From Chrysopilus asiliformis (taxonomy: Eukaryota; Arthropoda; Insecta; Diptera; Rhagionidae), in contig OZ035961.1 of NCBI GenBank assembly GCA_964034945.1, positions 94,622,991-94,686,990 on the forward strand: a stretch of DNA of 64,000 nucleotides. Direction: 5' to 3'. Numbering within the stretch: the first letter of the stretch is position 1; the number at the start of each line of letters is the position of its first letter. The notes beneath the pieces are model-generated. The model did not search any database. It saw only the letters and a list, made by a program, of their open reading frames with translations, and was not told the origin of the DNA. The position numbers were made by a program, and so were the translations under genes. Shown in pieces: positions 63,182 through 64,000 of this stretch.

Positions 63182-63944
63182 TATATACATACATTATTCG
63201 CACTATTTACAATTGTAGCATAAAACTAATTTTTAAGAATGTTCGTTACAACATTTTTTTTTTGCATTTGCACATATTTGCTTCCAAGCGCGACCTTAGC
63301 AATGGGGACACAAGAAGCAACGTTTTCTCTTTTGGGAAGTGCTACAGGAGCATAGTTAGGCTCCGATATTTTGCGAAACAGAAGCAAAGTGATACCAAAA
63401 TAACATTTCTTTGCTGGTAAAACTGTTTGCGAGATGTCACACTGGCCATCAGCTCCTGCAGCTGACTGATCCCGATATTAGTTGCACATATAATCCAATG
63501 GCGCATGGCACACTGCAAAAAATGTGCAGCTGCATGTCTGGGACACAGAGCTGACTTTTTTGAACTGACCTAAATGTAGCTGATATCAGGAACATGTCGG
63601 GTAGTTTCTAATGTCATTTTTGTTAGATTAAATCAAATAAAATGATACTTTTCAATATTTTTTTCGTCTAGCGGTAATAATTTTCATCAGTGGCATAGTC
63701 TATAAAGGTAGCATGGTCACTCTCTAGGTTATAGGCTTACTCTCAAAACTGAAACGGTGACTCAAAGTCACCGGGTGTGCGGATTAGGGTTAATTTCAAA
63801 TTTTGGTCTGGAATTACTTCCTTCTCAAATCATACATACAAGGCATAAGAAAGCAAGGTTAAAAACGGCTACTTAAAAAAGTCAAATTTTGGTGAGGTCT
63901 GGATTCTGAAGCGTCTTCACACAATTTCTACTACCTCTTGCATA

Positions 63945-64000
63945 CCCGTCGTTCCCGGGTTAAAGATTTTTGTATAAGTAAAACTAGGAATAACTTATAA
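63945..64000 (-). mobile_element. Helitron-like family H, 3' end fragment at window edge
   Basis: Reversed it reads AACCCGGGAACGACGGGT then ATGCAAG, the family H hairpin end, but the final CTAG is mutated. It continues off the window. Confidence 0.45.

Larger units (their letters stand above)
62137..63789. mobile_element. piggyBac-like element with a nested mariner-type element
   Basis: CCCTAATC at the left and GATTAGGG at the right are each flanked by TTAA (62133-62136, 63790-63793). Both arms carry a GGTGACTC...AGTCA hairpin (near 62180 and 63753). No piggyBac transposase is visible. An 895-bp mariner-type element lies inside. Confidence 0.55.

Overview
This is a eukaryotic, AT-rich window from an insect, most likely a fly (Diptera). 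Evidence: introns with GT..AG borders; a membralin gene; a C-terminal agrin/perlecan-type laminin-G gene; and many interspersed repeats with the layout of DINE-1/mini-me (Helentron-type) elements of Diptera, that is a TTTTTATACCCG-type start, an internal (GTCY)n tract and a terminal stem-loop. I cannot name the species.

Only two genes are supported, both on the + strand. (1) At 5919-10031 are the last four exons of a secreted agrin-like matrix protein: the tail of one laminin-G domain, an EGF-like module, a very long Ser/Thr/His/Arg-rich linker and a final laminin-G domain ending in a TGA stop. Upstream exons lie before the window. (2) At 18117-44817 are the first eleven coding exons of membralin (TMEM259 family, an ER multi-pass protein linked to ER-associated degradation). 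Ten exons lie within 2.2 kb (18117-20296). Exon 11 follows after a 24.4-kb intron, and the C-terminus lies outside the window.

Almost everything else is transposon-derived. The main groups are: three related DINE/Helentron-like families with (GTCY)n arrays; a Helitron-like family ending in a hairpin plus CTAG; TA-flanked MITEs of Tc1/mariner or pogo type; PIF/Harbinger-like MITEs with TAA/TTA duplications, including a 384-bp palindrome; two TTAA-flanked piggyBac-like elements; mariner-type transposase remnants; and a tRNA-derived SINE. Several are nested, which gives relative insertion ages. A 1495-bp unit is repeated three times without visible differences at 39216-43700.

Layout: 1-5918 upstream intron; 5919-10031 agrin-like 3' end; 10032-18116 intergenic, AT-rich, with MITEs; 18117-20296 membralin 5' exons; 20297-44684 transposon-packed intron 10; 44685-44817 exon 11; 44818-64000 probable intron 11 with further transposons. 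I found no bacterial-type operon, CRISPR array, rRNA gene or intact tRNA gene, and nothing that clearly qualifies as a new biological system. The most unusual items are the triplicated 1495-bp block, the inverted MITE pair in intron 10, the palindromic MITE, and the long RGD-containing linker of the agrin-like protein.
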